From contig NZ_CP022986.1 of NCBI RefSeq assembly GCF_002770595.1, positions 2,170,001 through 2,234,000 on the forward strand: 64,000 nucleotides of DNA, written 5' to 3'. Below, one piece after another: positions 25,104 to 35,200 of the stretch. Position numbers and translations under genes: made by a program. Numbering within the stretch: position 1 is the first letter of the stretch; the number at the start of each line of letters is the position of its first letter. This DNA is from Chryseobacterium camelliae. Lineage in GTDB: Bacteria; Bacteroidota; Bacteroidia; Flavobacteriales; Weeksellaceae. The notes under the pieces are model-generated. The model was not told the origin of the DNA and searched no databases. It saw nothing but the letters and a program-made list of their open reading frames with translations.

Positions 25104-26405
25104 TCAGTTGCCTACTATGGTCCTTGGCGTGACAAACTCACGTAAAGCCAGCAAAGAAAGCTCCGTTCCGTATCCGGAGGACTTGGTGCCGCCGAAAGGG
25201 AAACGCGGGTCGGAGCTGGTCATTCTGTTGATATTAACGGTACCGGCTTCCAGGTTCTCAATGAATAATCTCTGGCGTTCCTGGTCTTTTGTCCATACCG
25301 AATTGGAAAGCCCGAAAGGAATGTCATTGGCAATCTTAACTGCTTCTTCGTCATTCCGGGCGGTCAGTACCATACCTAAAGGCCCGAAAAGCTCCTCTTT
25401 CAAAATAGGATTTCCCGGATTGACCCGGATCAGTCCCGGGTTAAAGGCATTCTCGGATACCCTTTCCAGAGGCAGGATGATTTCCGCTCCGTTTTCCAGG
25501 GCTTTGTTGAATTGCTTTTCCAGATCATCCGCAAGGTCTGCCCTCGCCATACCGGAAATTTTAGTTTCCTTATCCATGGGGTCTCCCGGAACAAACTTCT
25601 TATACTCCTCAATAAACTTCGGCAGGAATTCTTCCTCGATTTTTTCCTCGATGATAAAACGTTTGGCAGCCACACATGTCTGTCCGCAGTTCTGTAACCT
25701 GGCCTGTGCGCCTACTTTAGCTGCTTCGTCAAGATCAGCATCGCTCAATACGATAAAGGCATCGCTTCCGCCCAGCTCCAGCAAAGATTTTTTAATGTTC
25801 TGCCCTGCAATGGAAGCAACCTCCCCACCCGCTTTTTCACTTCCGGTAAGGCTGACTCCATGGATGGCTTTATGTTCGAGAATTTCTTTGACTTCCCCGT
25901 GCCCTACCTCAAGGTTCTGGAAAATCCCTTCGGGAAAACCTGCTTCCAGGAATACCTGCTCAATGGCATTGCCACTGCCAAAGCAGATCGATGCATGTTT
26001 CAGCACTACGGTATTGCCGGCAAGAATGGCGGGAACCGCAAACCTGAGTACCTGCCAGAAAGGAAAATTCCACGGCATTACACCCAAGATCACCCCTTTA
26101 GGCACATACTGAATCTCGGAATAGTGGAATTCGGAATCTACTTTCTCAGGTTTCAGGATGTTTTCAGCTTCGGCATAATAGTTCATCATCAGAACACATT
26201 TCTCTACTTCTGCTACCGACTGTGCAATCGGTTTATTCATTTCAGTAGTAATGATTTTCCCGAACTTTTCAGCATCGGCGAACAGCAAGGCTGCTGCCTT
26301 AGCGATCAGTTTCTGTCTTTCTTCAAAAGGCACTCTTTTCCATTCGTTGAAGGCCAGATCCGCTTTGAGGATTTTATTTTCAATCAATTGATCCATAATA
26401 TACAT
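25104..26405 (-). CDS. NAD-dependent succinate-semialdehyde dehydrogenase family protein
   Basis: 433 residues, an aldehyde dehydrogenase. VMPWNFPFWQVLRF matches the N-terminal nucleotide-binding strand, LELGGSDAFIVL holds the general-base Glu, and NCGQTCVAAKR the catalytic Cys. The short length and the TCVAAKR context fit the compact SSADH subgroup that feeds succinate into the TCA cycle. The start may be 26405 or the ATG at 26396. The hutG gene is upstream on the same strand with a ~60-base gap, so amino-acid catabolism is a plausible context. Confidence 0.88.
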   Translation of the reverse strand: MYIMDQLIENKILKADLAFNEWKRVPFEERQKLIAKAAALLFADAEKFGKIITTEMNKPIAQSVAEVEKCVLMMNYYAEAENILKPEKVDSEFHYSEIQYVPKGVILGVMPWNFPFWQVLRFAVPAILAGNTVVLKHASICFGSGNAIEQVFLEAGFPEGIFQNLEVGHGEVKEILEHKAIHGVSLTGSEKAGGEVASIAGQNIKKSLLELGGSDAFIVLSDADLDEAAKVGAQARLQNCGQTCVAAKRFIIEEKIEEEFLPKFIEEYKKFVPGDPMDKETKISGMARADLADDLEKQFNKALENGAEIILPLERVSENAFNPGLIRVNPGNPILKEELFGPLGMVLTARNDEEAVKIANDIPFGLSNSVWTKDQERQRLFIENLEAGTVNINRMTSSDPRFPFGGTKSSGYGTELSLLALREFVTPRTIVGN

Positions 26406-26468
26406 TTTGTTTCAGAATGAAACAGGTTAATCTTTAATTTAAATTCCCATCTATATTCCGGGGAATTG

Positions 26469-27383
26469 TTATACCATCAGCCATTCGTTTACCAGTGAGG
26501 CTGCCAGGCGGGCTGTCCGGTCCTGGATATCATACAGAGGATTTACTTCTGCTACGTCCAGTGCCACAAGTTTTTCCTGCTTCAGGATATGCCTGTAAAA
26601 ATGCATGAAGGCAGCATCCGTAAAAATGCCATTATAAGCAGAGGCCGAAACCCCGGGAGCAATAGAAGCATTGAAAACATCCATGCAAATGGTAAGATAG
26701 ACCACATCCACAGATTCAAACAGGTCATTGATGCGCTGGTATACCGATGGAAGGTTTTCAAAAAACAGTTCGTCAGCCAGGATATACTTCATACCGTACT
26801 GATGTGCGGTATCAAACAATTTCAAAGTATTGGAATTCCGCTGGATGCCAATATGCAGTGAATGAATGTTGCCTTCCTGTGCTACCTGCCAGAATCCGGT
26901 ACCGGAACTCGCTCCTGTACCCTGTTCAGGCATACGGTTGTCAAAATGGGCATCGATGTTGATGATTCCCACTTTCTGTTCGGGAAAAGCCGTTTTAACA
27001 CCCAGATAATGACCATACATCACTTCATGACCACCTCCCAGAACAAGGGAACGGGCACCTTTAAGCAGTACTTTGGATACTTTTTTAGCCAGATCAGCCT
27101 GAGCCTGTTCCAGGTTTCCGCCTTCACAGCTCATATTGCCGAAATCCAGCAGGGAGAAATCCGGAAGGATTACCGGGAAGTTGGACATATTTTTTCTGAT
27201 GATGTCTGGAGCATCCTTAGCTCCTACTCTGCCTTTATTGCGTTGGACACCTTCGTCAACGGCAAAGCCATGCAATACGAAGTCGCCTTTTGAGACTGCA
27301 TCATAATCAGTTTCCTGCCTTACCCTTTGAAATATCCTGTGATGAAGAAGCTCTTCACCGTCTAATCTGCCTTGCCAAATCAT
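26469..27383 (-). CDS. hutG: Formimidoylglutamase
   Basis: 304 residues of the arginase/ureohydrolase superfamily. The manganese-binding motifs are seen as LVLGGGHEVMYGH, INIDAHFDNRMPE and LTICMDVFNASIAPG. The segment GASSGTGFWQV fits HutG, which hydrolyses N-formimidoyl-L-glutamate to glutamate and formamide, the last step of histidine degradation. hutI is the next gene upstream on the same strand. hutH and hutU are not in the window. Confidence 0.88.
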   Translation of the reverse strand: MIWQGRLDGEELLHHRIFQRVRQETDYDAVSKGDFVLHGFAVDEGVQRNKGRVGAKDAPDIIRKNMSNFPVILPDFSLLDFGNMSCEGGNLEQAQADLAKKVSKVLLKGARSLVLGGGHEVMYGHYLGVKTAFPEQKVGIINIDAHFDNRMPEQGTGASSGTGFWQVAQEGNIHSLHIGIQRNSNTLKLFDTAHQYGMKYILADELFFENLPSVYQRINDLFESVDVVYLTICMDVFNASIAPGVSASAYNGIFTDAAFMHFYRHILKQEKLVALDVAEVNPLYDIQDRTARLAASLVNEWLMV

Positions 27384-27554
27384 TGTCTTTTATTTTGATC
27401 AGTAATCCATACTTTGGAGACCTTCTGTTGCCGGCCCGTCTTGGTATTGTTTTATTTTGATATGATTGAAGCGAATATAATTCCAAACCTCTTTTAAAAG
27501 TTTAAAAAATCCGATGAAATGAAAGTAAGCCCCGACCGGCTACTGTTTTATCGG

Positions 27555-28793
27555 CTATCTTTTCGATTCATTTCCGCTGATGTATACTTTTTCAGGCTTT
27601 AAACTCCCCTGGTAGTACAGGACATTCTGAAAATTACCGGTAGCAAAAGTGATAAAATCCGCCTTCATGCCTTCTACCAGTCTTCCTCTGTCTTTCAGTC
27701 CCAGTGCATATGCTGACCTAAAGGTTATTCCGGCAAGCACTTCTGCGGTAGTAAGCTTTTCATACGTTGCCAGGATCGATGCCTGTGCGATCAGGTTGCC
27801 CATAGGAGCAGACCCCGGGTTCCAGTCGCTGGCAATCGCCAGGATGGCACCAGCATCGAGCAGCTTCCGGGCCGGAGTGAACTTTTCACCAAGGCCGAGG
27901 CTTGCGCCAGGCAATGCTGTAGCGACCGTATCTGACTGTGCGAGATACGCAATGTCCTCCTCAATCGTTGCTTCCAGGTGGTCTGCTGATTTTGCACCAA
28001 CTTCCACGGCTATCCTTGAACTTCCGGGAGTAAACTGATCGGCATGAACGGTGATTTCAAAACCTAATGCTTTAGTTTTGAGCAGGAACTCCCTGCTTTC
28101 CTCAGGCTGGAATGCTGATTTTTCAATGAAAATATCCACACGATCGGCCAGGTTTTCCTTTTTTACCTCAGGGAGGATTTCCGTGAGGATATAATTCAGA
28201 TATTCTTCATTGCTGCCGTTGTAATCCCTCGGTTTCAGATGGGCGGAAAGACAGGTCGGTACCAGAGTAGCTTCGGTTTTCTGCTGTGCTTTTTTAATGA
28301 TCCGCAACATCTTCAGCTCATTGTCTTTATCAAGGCCGTAACCGCTTTTAATTTCGATGGTGGTAATGCCCAATGATACCAGGAATTCTATTCTTTGCAT
28401 CAGGGTATCCATAAGCATATCTTCGGATGCTTCCCTGGTATGCTGCACGGAACTCCAGATTCCCCCGCCGATTTCAGCGATTTCAAGATAGCTTTTCCCG
28501 GCATTCCGCATCGCAAAATCATTTGCCCGGTTACCCCCGAAACAGATATGGGTATGGGAATCCGTGAAGGCAGGTAAAGCTACTTGTTCTCCTTCGATTT
28601 TTTCGGTTTCAATATCAGGATTTTCTGATTGCAGCGCATCGAATTTTCCGGTTTTCAGAATTTTGCCGTTCTCGACCAGAATGCCTCCATCGGTAATGAT
28701 ATCAAGCTGCTCATCGGACAGGTTCCCTCTCAGGGGCAGGTTCGCCAGGGTCAGTATCTGTTTAAAAGGTCCTATTAATTTCATAGAATACAT
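27555..28793 (-). CDS. hutI: Imidazolonepropionase
   Basis: 412 residues of the amidohydrolase superfamily. ALPAFTDSHTHICFGG gives the first metal-binding His pair and GFEITVHADQFTPGSS a further metal His; YLEIAEIGGGIWSSVQHTRE and AIASDWNPGSAPMG are characteristic of HutI. It opens the imidazolone ring to N-formimidoyl-glutamate, the substrate of HutG encoded next. The start may be 28793 or the ATG nine bases further in. Confidence 0.93.
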   Translation of the reverse strand: MYSMKLIGPFKQILTLANLPLRGNLSDEQLDIITDGGILVENGKILKTGKFDALQSENPDIETEKIEGEQVALPAFTDSHTHICFGGNRANDFAMRNAGKSYLEIAEIGGGIWSSVQHTREASEDMLMDTLMQRIEFLVSLGITTIEIKSGYGLDKDNELKMLRIIKKAQQKTEATLVPTCLSAHLKPRDYNGSNEEYLNYILTEILPEVKKENLADRVDIFIEKSAFQPEESREFLLKTKALGFEITVHADQFTPGSSRIAVEVGAKSADHLEATIEEDIAYLAQSDTVATALPGASLGLGEKFTPARKLLDAGAILAIASDWNPGSAPMGNLIAQASILATYEKLTTAEVLAGITFRSAYALGLKDRGRLVEGMKADFITFATGNFQNVLYYQGSLKPEKVYISGNESKR

Positions 28794-28951
28794 TATACTA
28801 AGCTAAAGCAGGTATGAGAAACCCGGGTTTAGGATTTCATCATCATGCTTCGCCATTTCACTCTCAAAAATACTCAAAATAATCGGAACAACTGAATGAA
28901 TGGCTGACATGGCGCTAATCCCTGAAAGTCAGCCGAAGTGTGCAGGAAGTT

Positions 28952-28983
28952 TTGCTGAAGCTCGCCTAAATTTCCTATCTTTG
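28952..28983 (+). promoter_or_regulatory. Putative ruvB promoter
   Basis: TTG (28952-28954) and TATCTTTG (28976-28983) are separated by 21 bases, fitting the Bacteroidota -33/-7 pattern. The -7 box ends 20 bases before the ruvB start codon. Confidence 0.55.
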
Positions 28984-29003
28984 AAGTAAATGAAAATGAA
29001 TTA

Positions 29004-30026
29004 ATGCCAGATTTTTTACATCCGGATAAAGATAATTTTTCCCGCGAAGAACTTTTGCAGGAAGAGCAGATCCGTCCCCAGAGTTTCAAAGATTTTGCAG
29101 GGCAGCGGAAAACTTTGGAGAACCTTGAAGTATTTGTTACCGCTGCCAAGAAAAGAGGTGGTGCGCTGGACCATGTGCTATTGCACGGCCCTCCCGGACT
29201 GGGAAAAACCACTCTGGCAAACATTATTGCCAATGAGCTTGGCGTTAACTGTAAAATTACCTCAGGGCCTGTGCTGGATAAACCCGGCAGCCTTGCAGGA
29301 CTGCTGACGAACCTGGAAGAAAACGACGTCCTGTTTATCGATGAGATCCACCGGCTCTCACCGGTTGTAGAGGAATACCTGTATTCCGCGATGGAAGATT
29401 ATAAGATCGACATCATGCTGGAAACCGGTCCTAATGCCAGAAGTGTCCAGATCGGCCTGAACCCTTTTACCCTGGTAGGTGCAACCACCAGAAGCGGCAT
29501 GCTGACGAAGCCTATGCTGGCAAGATTCGGCATCCAGAGCAGGCTGGAATATTACAGCATTGAGCTTTTATCCATGATTATCCAACGGAGCTCAAGGGTA
29601 TTGGGTGTAAAGATTTATGAAGATGCTGCGATTGAAATTGCCCGCAGGAGCCGCGGGACACCAAGGATTGCGAATGCGCTGTTAAGAAGGGTACGCGACT
29701 TTGCCGAAATCAAAGGCAATGGGGAAATTGAAATCAACATCACCAAATATGCGTTGAATTCCCTGAATGTGGATGAATTTGGCCTTGATGAAATGGATAA
29801 TAAAATCATGCGGGTGATGATTGAAAACTTTAAAGGAAAACCGGTAGGGATTTCTGCCCTAGCGACCTCCATTGGTGAAAACCCTGAAACGCTTGAGGAA
29901 GTCTATGAGCCGTTCCTGATCCAGGAAGGATTCATCATTCGGACTCCTAGAGGAAGAGAAGTAACCGAAAAGGCCTACCATCATCTGAACATTTCAAAGC
30001 CCAGAAATCCGGGAGAATTGTTTTAA
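29004..30026 (+). CDS. ruvB: Holliday junction branch migration helicase RuvB
   Basis: 340 residues, full length. [16 protein letters not shown] N-terminus, Walker [13 protein letters not shown], Walker [12 protein letters not shown], sensor/arginine-finger region [11 protein letters not shown], and a C-terminal winged helix ([16 protein letters not shown]). It is the hexameric motor that, with RuvA, drives branch migration. ruvA and ruvC are not adjacent, which is normal for this group. The gene starts a run of four forward genes ending at coaE. Confidence 0.97.
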   Translation: MPDFLHPDKDNFSREELLQEEQIRPQSFKDFAGQRKTLENLEVFVTAAKKRGGALDHVLLHGPPGLGKTTLANIIANELGVNCKITSGPVLDKPGSLAGLLTNLEENDVLFIDEIHRLSPVVEEYLYSAMEDYKIDIMLETGPNARSVQIGLNPFTLVGATTRSGMLTKPMLARFGIQSRLEYYSIELLSMIIQRSSRVLGVKIYEDAAIEIARRSRGTPRIANALLRRVRDFAEIKGNGEIEINITKYALNSLNVDEFGLDEMDNKIMRVMIENFKGKPVGISALATSIGENPETLEEVYEPFLIQEGFIIRTPRGREVTEKAYHHLNISKPRNPGELF

Positions 30027-30064
30027 CACGGAAGACGACAGAATCCTGAAGATTACCATAGCCT

Positions 30065-30676
30065 ATGTTTATCCCTAAATTATATAAGAGCGAAGACCAG
30101 CAGCTGATGAAAGAGATCATCAGCGAAAATGCCTTTGCCCTGCTCATTTCATCCGCAGACAAGATCCGGGCGACCCATTCTATGATGATCCTGAATGAAG
30201 ATGATCCTGAAAATCTGTACATAGAAACCCACATCTCTAAAGCAAATCCACAGGCCAAGGTACTCAACAATGGTTCAGAAGTCCTGTGTGACTTCTTAGG
30301 AACCCACACCTATATTTCCAGCAGCTGGTATGACCATATGAATGTTTCCACCTGGAATTATGAGGCGGTTCAGATTTACGGAACCATTGAGCTGATGACA
30401 CAGGAAGAGCTGTACAGCCATCTGGAAAAGCTTACCTTTAAATATGAAAAAGCCCAAAAGTGCCCGGTACTGGTAAACGATATGGGAAAAGATTTTGTGG
30501 AGAAGGAAATGAAGGGAGCATTCGGCATCAAAATAATCCCAACGGAAATATTCATCAAACAGAAACTCTCACAGAACAGAAAGGAAAATGACTATCTGAA
30601 TATCATCCGTGAGCTTGAAAAAGGTGACAGCAACGCAAAGGCTATTGCGGAAAAGATGCAACAACTGAATACATGA
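30065..30676 (+). CDS. PaiB-like FMN-binding regulatory protein
   Basis: 203 residues with the split-barrel FMN-binding fold of the PaiB family: MFIPKLYKSEDQQLMKEII at the start, HISKANPQAKVL, and SSSWYDHMNVSTWNYEAVQI, which is diagnostic. Members bind FMN and have been linked to negative regulation of sporulation and protease genes in Bacillus; the function in flavobacteria is not established. It follows ruvB after 38 bases, and the next gene after 19 bases. Confidence 0.88.
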   Translation: MFIPKLYKSEDQQLMKEIISENAFALLISSADKIRATHSMMILNEDDPENLYIETHISKANPQAKVLNNGSEVLCDFLGTHTYISSSWYDHMNVSTWNYEAVQIYGTIELMTQEELYSHLEKLTFKYEKAQKCPVLVNDMGKDFVEKEMKGAFGIKIIPTEIFIKQKLSQNRKENDYLNIIRELEKGDSNAKAIAEKMQQLNT

Positions 30677-30695
30677 ACCTAAATATAAATATGAT

Positions 30696-31562
30696 ATGAA
30701 ACTATATCCGATACAATGCGGAAAATTTAAGCTGGATGGCGGTGCCATGTTTGGGGTCGTCCCCAAGAGCTTATGGGAGAAAACAAATCCGGCAGACGAA
30801 AGGAACCTTATTGAACTCGGTACCCGGTCCCTGCTCATCGAGGACGGTAAAAAACTGATCCTGGTAGACTGCGGACTGGGAGATAAGCAGGATGAAAAGT
30901 TCTTCAGCCACTACTCATTATGGGGCGATGATAAACTCGACAAGAATCTTAAAAAGTATGGCTTCGTGCGTGAGGATATCACCGATGTTTTCCTTACCCA
31001 CCTGCACTTCGACCACTGTGGCGGAGCAATTGAATGGAACGATGACAGAACGGGTTACCGGCCTGCTTTCAAGAATGCCCATTTCTGGACCAACGAAAAC
31101 CACTGGCAATGGGCAACCGAGCCTAACGCAAGGGAAATGGCAAGCTTCCTGAAAGAGAACATCATCCCGATACAGGAAAGCGGACAGCTGAATTTCCTGC
31201 CGCTTCCTAAAAATGGAAACTTCGGATTTGCACCGGACCTTAAAATGGATGTTATCTTTGTTGACGGGCATACGGAAAAGCAGATGCTTCCGGTACTCCA
31301 GTACCAGGAAAAAACTATTGTTTTTGCCGCAGACCTTATTCCTACCGCCGGCCATATCAACCAGGTATATGTAATGGGCTATGATACCAGGCCGCTTTTA
31401 ACTTTAGAAGAGAAAGGCAAATTCCTGAAACAGTGCATCGATAATGAATACCTGCTGTTTTTCGAGCATGATGCCCATCATGAACTGGCCAGCCTTACCA
31501 TGACCGAAAAGGGTGTAAGGCTTCATGAAACCTACAGCTTTAACGAAGTATTCGGATATTAA
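30696..31562 (+). CDS. MBL-fold metallo-hydrolase
   Basis: 288 residues of the metallo-beta-lactamase superfamily. The zinc motif HLHFDHCGG is complete, followed by further His ligands (VDGHTEKQMLP, FEHDAHHELAS). Cytoplasmic, no signal peptide. The overall pattern (KLDGGAMFGVVPKSLWEKTN) is that of stand-alone hydrolases related to AttM/quorum-quenching lactonase-like enzymes, but the substrate cannot be assigned. It lies nine bases before coaE. Confidence 0.88.
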   Translation: MKLYPIQCGKFKLDGGAMFGVVPKSLWEKTNPADERNLIELGTRSLLIEDGKKLILVDCGLGDKQDEKFFSHYSLWGDDKLDKNLKKYGFVREDITDVFLTHLHFDHCGGAIEWNDDRTGYRPAFKNAHFWTNENHWQWATEPNAREMASFLKENIIPIQESGQLNFLPLPKNGNFGFAPDLKMDVIFVDGHTEKQMLPVLQYQEKTIVFAADLIPTAGHINQVYVMGYDTRPLLTLEEKGKFLKQCIDNEYLLFFEHDAHHELASLTMTEKGVRLHETYSFNEVFGY

Positions 31563-31570
31563 TTTTAATT

Positions 31571-32200
31571 ATGGAAGAATTACAATCAGAAACCCAGCAG
31601 GCAGAGCCGGAACCGTCGCGAAAGATTATCGGACTTACCGGAGGTATCGGTTCAGGTAAGACCACCGTTGCCCGCTTCATCGAAGAATTCGGATTTCCGG
31701 TCTATTATTCGGATGACAGGGCCAAGTCTATCGTGAATGACAATGAAGCTTTAAAATCTGAGATCCGGGCCCTTCTCGGTGACCATGCTTACGACAGCAA
31801 CGGACAGTACGACAGGAAATTTGTTGCTGAAAAAGTGTTCAGCAATGCAGAACTCCTCCATCGGCTGAATGAGATCATCCATCCTGCCGTAAGACTGGAT
31901 TTTGAAGACTGGATTAAAAGACAATCGAAATACCTCATCTTTAAAGAAACGGCCTTACTGTTTGAGCTGAAGCTGAACCAGCAGTGCGACCGTTCCTTAC
32001 TGGTGACCGCAGAGGACAATATCAGGATTAAACGGGTGATGGACCGGGATGGAAAGACCTACCGGGAAATCCAGGCCATTATGGAGAAGCAGATGCCCGA
32101 AAAAGAGAAGATCAAGCTGGCTGACTGTATCATTTATAATAACTCAGATTTAGAGGACCTGAAGGAACAGACGGAACGCATCGTTTTCGATATTGAATAA
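31571..32200 (+). CDS. coaE: Dephospho-CoA kinase
   Basis: 209 residues. After a short acidic extension (MEELQSETQQAEPEP), the kinase begins IIGLTGGIGSGKTTVARFIE, with the P-loop. VYYSDDRAKSIV and the ETALLFELKLNQQCDRSLLV segment are typical. It phosphorylates dephospho-CoA in the last step of CoA synthesis. It is the last gene of the ruvB run and ends before a strong terminator. Confidence 0.95.
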   Translation: MEELQSETQQAEPEPSRKIIGLTGGIGSGKTTVARFIEEFGFPVYYSDDRAKSIVNDNEALKSEIRALLGDHAYDSNGQYDRKFVAEKVFSNAELLHRLNEIIHPAVRLDFEDWIKRQSKYLIFKETALLFELKLNQQCDRSLLVTAEDNIRIKRVMDRDGKTYREIQAIMEKQMPEKEKIKLADCIIYNNSDLEDLKEQTERIVFDIE

Positions 32201-32205
32201 AAAAC

Positions 32206-32241
32206 AAAGCCTCGTCAGAAAATGTCTGACGAGGCTTTTTT
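32206..32241 (+). terminator. Terminator after coaE
   Basis: AAAGCCTCGTCAGA pairs with TCTGACGAGGCTTT across a 5-base loop, followed by a T-run. Confidence 0.88.
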
Positions 32242-32250
32242 ATGCAAAAA

Positions 32251-32279
32251 AATAAGCTCTCATTTCTGAGAGCTTATCT
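32251..32279 (-). terminator. Terminator of the 2149-aa metalloprotease gene
   Basis: ATAAGCTCTCA and TGAGAGCTTAT form an 11-bp stem around TTTC. On the reverse strand it is followed by a T-rich stretch (complement of CAAAAAAA), 10 bases past the protease stop. Confidence 0.75.
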
Positions 32280-32289
32280 TATTTTGAAA

Positions 32290-35200
32290 TTATTCTTTGA
32301 TGAATTTTTTCTGTGCGGTAGTACCGTTATCATCGATGTCGATGACGTATACCCCGTTGATCAGTTTACTTACATCAATCTTGTTGTTCAGAATGATTCC
32401 GTTGGAGATCAGCTGTCCGGCAGCGCTATAAATCTTATAATTCGCCTTTTTGCTGATGTTCTTCACATTCAGGATTGAGCTTACCGGGTTAGGGTAAATC
32501 ATAATCTGAGTCTGATCCAGCGGATTCGGTACAGGAAGCTTGGAAATCCTTACAGTATAATCTTCTACTTCTCCTGTAGCAAAGCTGGTACAGTTTACCG
32601 GGATTCCGTCTTTCTGCATCGCCACTCTCATTACTACATATTTGTAATCTGTAAGACTGATGAATGCATCTGCAGGCACGGTAAAGGTTCCGCTTACCGT
32701 AGCATCGGCATTAGGACCTGAAACAAGGATTCTTTCATTGATATCGAAATATCCGTTCCTGTTGAAATCGATCCATACTGCCACCCCTGCTTTAGCACCT
32801 CCTGCAAGGTTCTTATCAATTGAAATCTGGTTGTTTGCAGAACCCTGGATCAATTCTATGAACTTGGTCGGCACTCCTGTATAATCGGTATAATTGGATG
32901 CTGCTGATGCATTTTCCATCTGGTTTTTACCGTTAGGAGTTACGGTAACTTTGGAGATGTAGGCTCCGGTAGAACCTGAAGACGACATCTGGCAATAGAT
33001 CACCGTAGGTGTGGTAAAGAAGTATGGAGGTGTGTAGGTTCCAGGAGTTCCTGAACATACATTGGCCACCTGCATTTCATATTGTGTCAATTCCGTTAAT
33101 CCCTGGATGGTATAGGTATTGGTAACTACCGGTACGGTAGTCCAGCTCGGGATACCCACTTTTCTATATCTCAGGATATACGTTGCTCCCGGGAACGGAT
33201 CCCAAACCACTGTAGCCGTTGTAGGCGTAAGGTTCGTGATAGTTAATCCCGGAGGCGGTAATTCACAGGTTCTTTCGGTAGTGAATACTTTAGGATTCGA
33301 ATATGGGTTTACAGTAGTTTCTCCGTTACATTTGTTGGCCACCTGAACTTCATAAGTAGTATATGGCGACAGGTTAGTCAGTGTATATGTGTTACCCGGT
33401 GTTGTAGGAATGGTGGTTACATCAATCCACTGGGTACTTCCCACTACTCTGTATCTCAATACATAGCTTGAGCTTGCTGCGACCGGCGCCCATGTCACTA
33501 CTGCTGTAGTTGCCGTAACGTTACTGATGGTAACATTCGGAGGTGTAGGGTCGCAACGTGTGGTAAACGTCTTGATTGCTGTAGGTGTCCCTGCTGTATT
33601 GCTGCATACTGCAGAGATCTGTACATCATATGTTGTCGCCGGAGTAAGTCCTGTAATGTTTAACGGGATATTTCCGATCAGCGTAGATGCATATACGTTA
33701 GTCCAAGCTGTTGTTCCGGACACCCTGTACTGAACCAGGTAAGTTATATTATTGGTTGCTCCCGTCCATGTAACCGTAGCGGTATTGTGGGTAACCGTAA
33801 AGGTTGGTGCTCCAGGTGTTGCAGTACTACAAGGCCTTAATCTAACCGTGTAATCCTCAACTTCACCATTGGTGGCCACCTGACACATTACCGGTGCACT
33901 TGAACGCTTAAGCACCACTCTCATGGTAGTCGTAAGCGGACCGTTGTATGCGGTTGCCGGTACATTGAACAATGCCGTTACCGGAGTTGTCGTACTGGAT
34001 GCAGATGCCATAATTTGCTCTGAAGCTTCAAAAATACCGTTTCTGTTGAAATCGATCCATGCAGAAACTGCATCACTCTGTGTAGCACCGGACCATCCTT
34101 TAGCTACAGAAAGTTTGTTCCCTGTGGAACCGATATCCAGTGTTACCAGTGTACTTGGTGTAGTATAACTGATATAGTTGGTCTGTACTGATGTATTCGT
34201 CATTGCCGGGATACCCAGGTTGACAGGAGTAACCGTTACGTTGGAAATGAAATCCGTAGTTCCGGTACCGGTCATATTACAATACGTGATCGGTGTTGTC
34301 GTGAATGGCAGAGATGATGACCATGTTCCCTGAGTACCGCCGCAGATCGTAGCTACCTGTACCTCATAAGCAGTCTGCTCATTAAGGCCTGTAATGTTGT
34401 AGCTGTTACCGTTGATTGGTGCCGGAGAGACATTCCATGCTCCTACCGGGTTGGTCGTTCTCCATCTTACCAGGTACGTAGCACCGGTAGAGGAAATCCA
34501 TGATACGGTAGCTGTAGTCGCTGCAATATTACTCATCACGATTCCTGTTGGAGGAGCCGTAGTACAAGGCTGGATATCCACAAACTTCACCTGATAGTCT
34601 TCAACCTCACCATTGCTGGTAAGCGGTGAACAGGCATCAGTAGGCGTCAGGTAATATACGATAACGCGCATCTTCACTTTGTTACCTCCTGTATAAGCAT
34701 TGGCAGGCACATTGAATGTAGCTGTAACCGGTGTTGTAGAAGAATAACCGAGGTTCATGATTCTTTCACCGCCAGCAGTGGTTGATGGATTATTATTGAA
34801 TACTCCGTCACCGTTAAAGTCTATCCATGCATACGTAGAATACGTACCGGACAGGATGGTTCTTCCTACAGATAAAGTATTGTTGGTAGAGTTACGTGCT
34901 AATGTAATGGTTTTCGTTACATCATTGGAATAATCCGTATAAGTACTTGGCCCGGAATTATTGGACATTGCCGGAGTATTGGTTCCTGATACGGTTATAT
35001 TATTGATATAAGCATCGGTAACTGTTGCTGTACCGGAATTACAATAGGTAGAGGCCGGTGTAGTAAAGTTTACTGAAGTTGACCAGGCTCCCGTCGTACC
35101 GCTACAAATAGTTGCCACCTGTACTTCATACGTGGTCTGGGCATTCAGGTTAACGATTGTATAAGGATTGGTGGCAGGACTGATCGTTGTCCATGCTCCT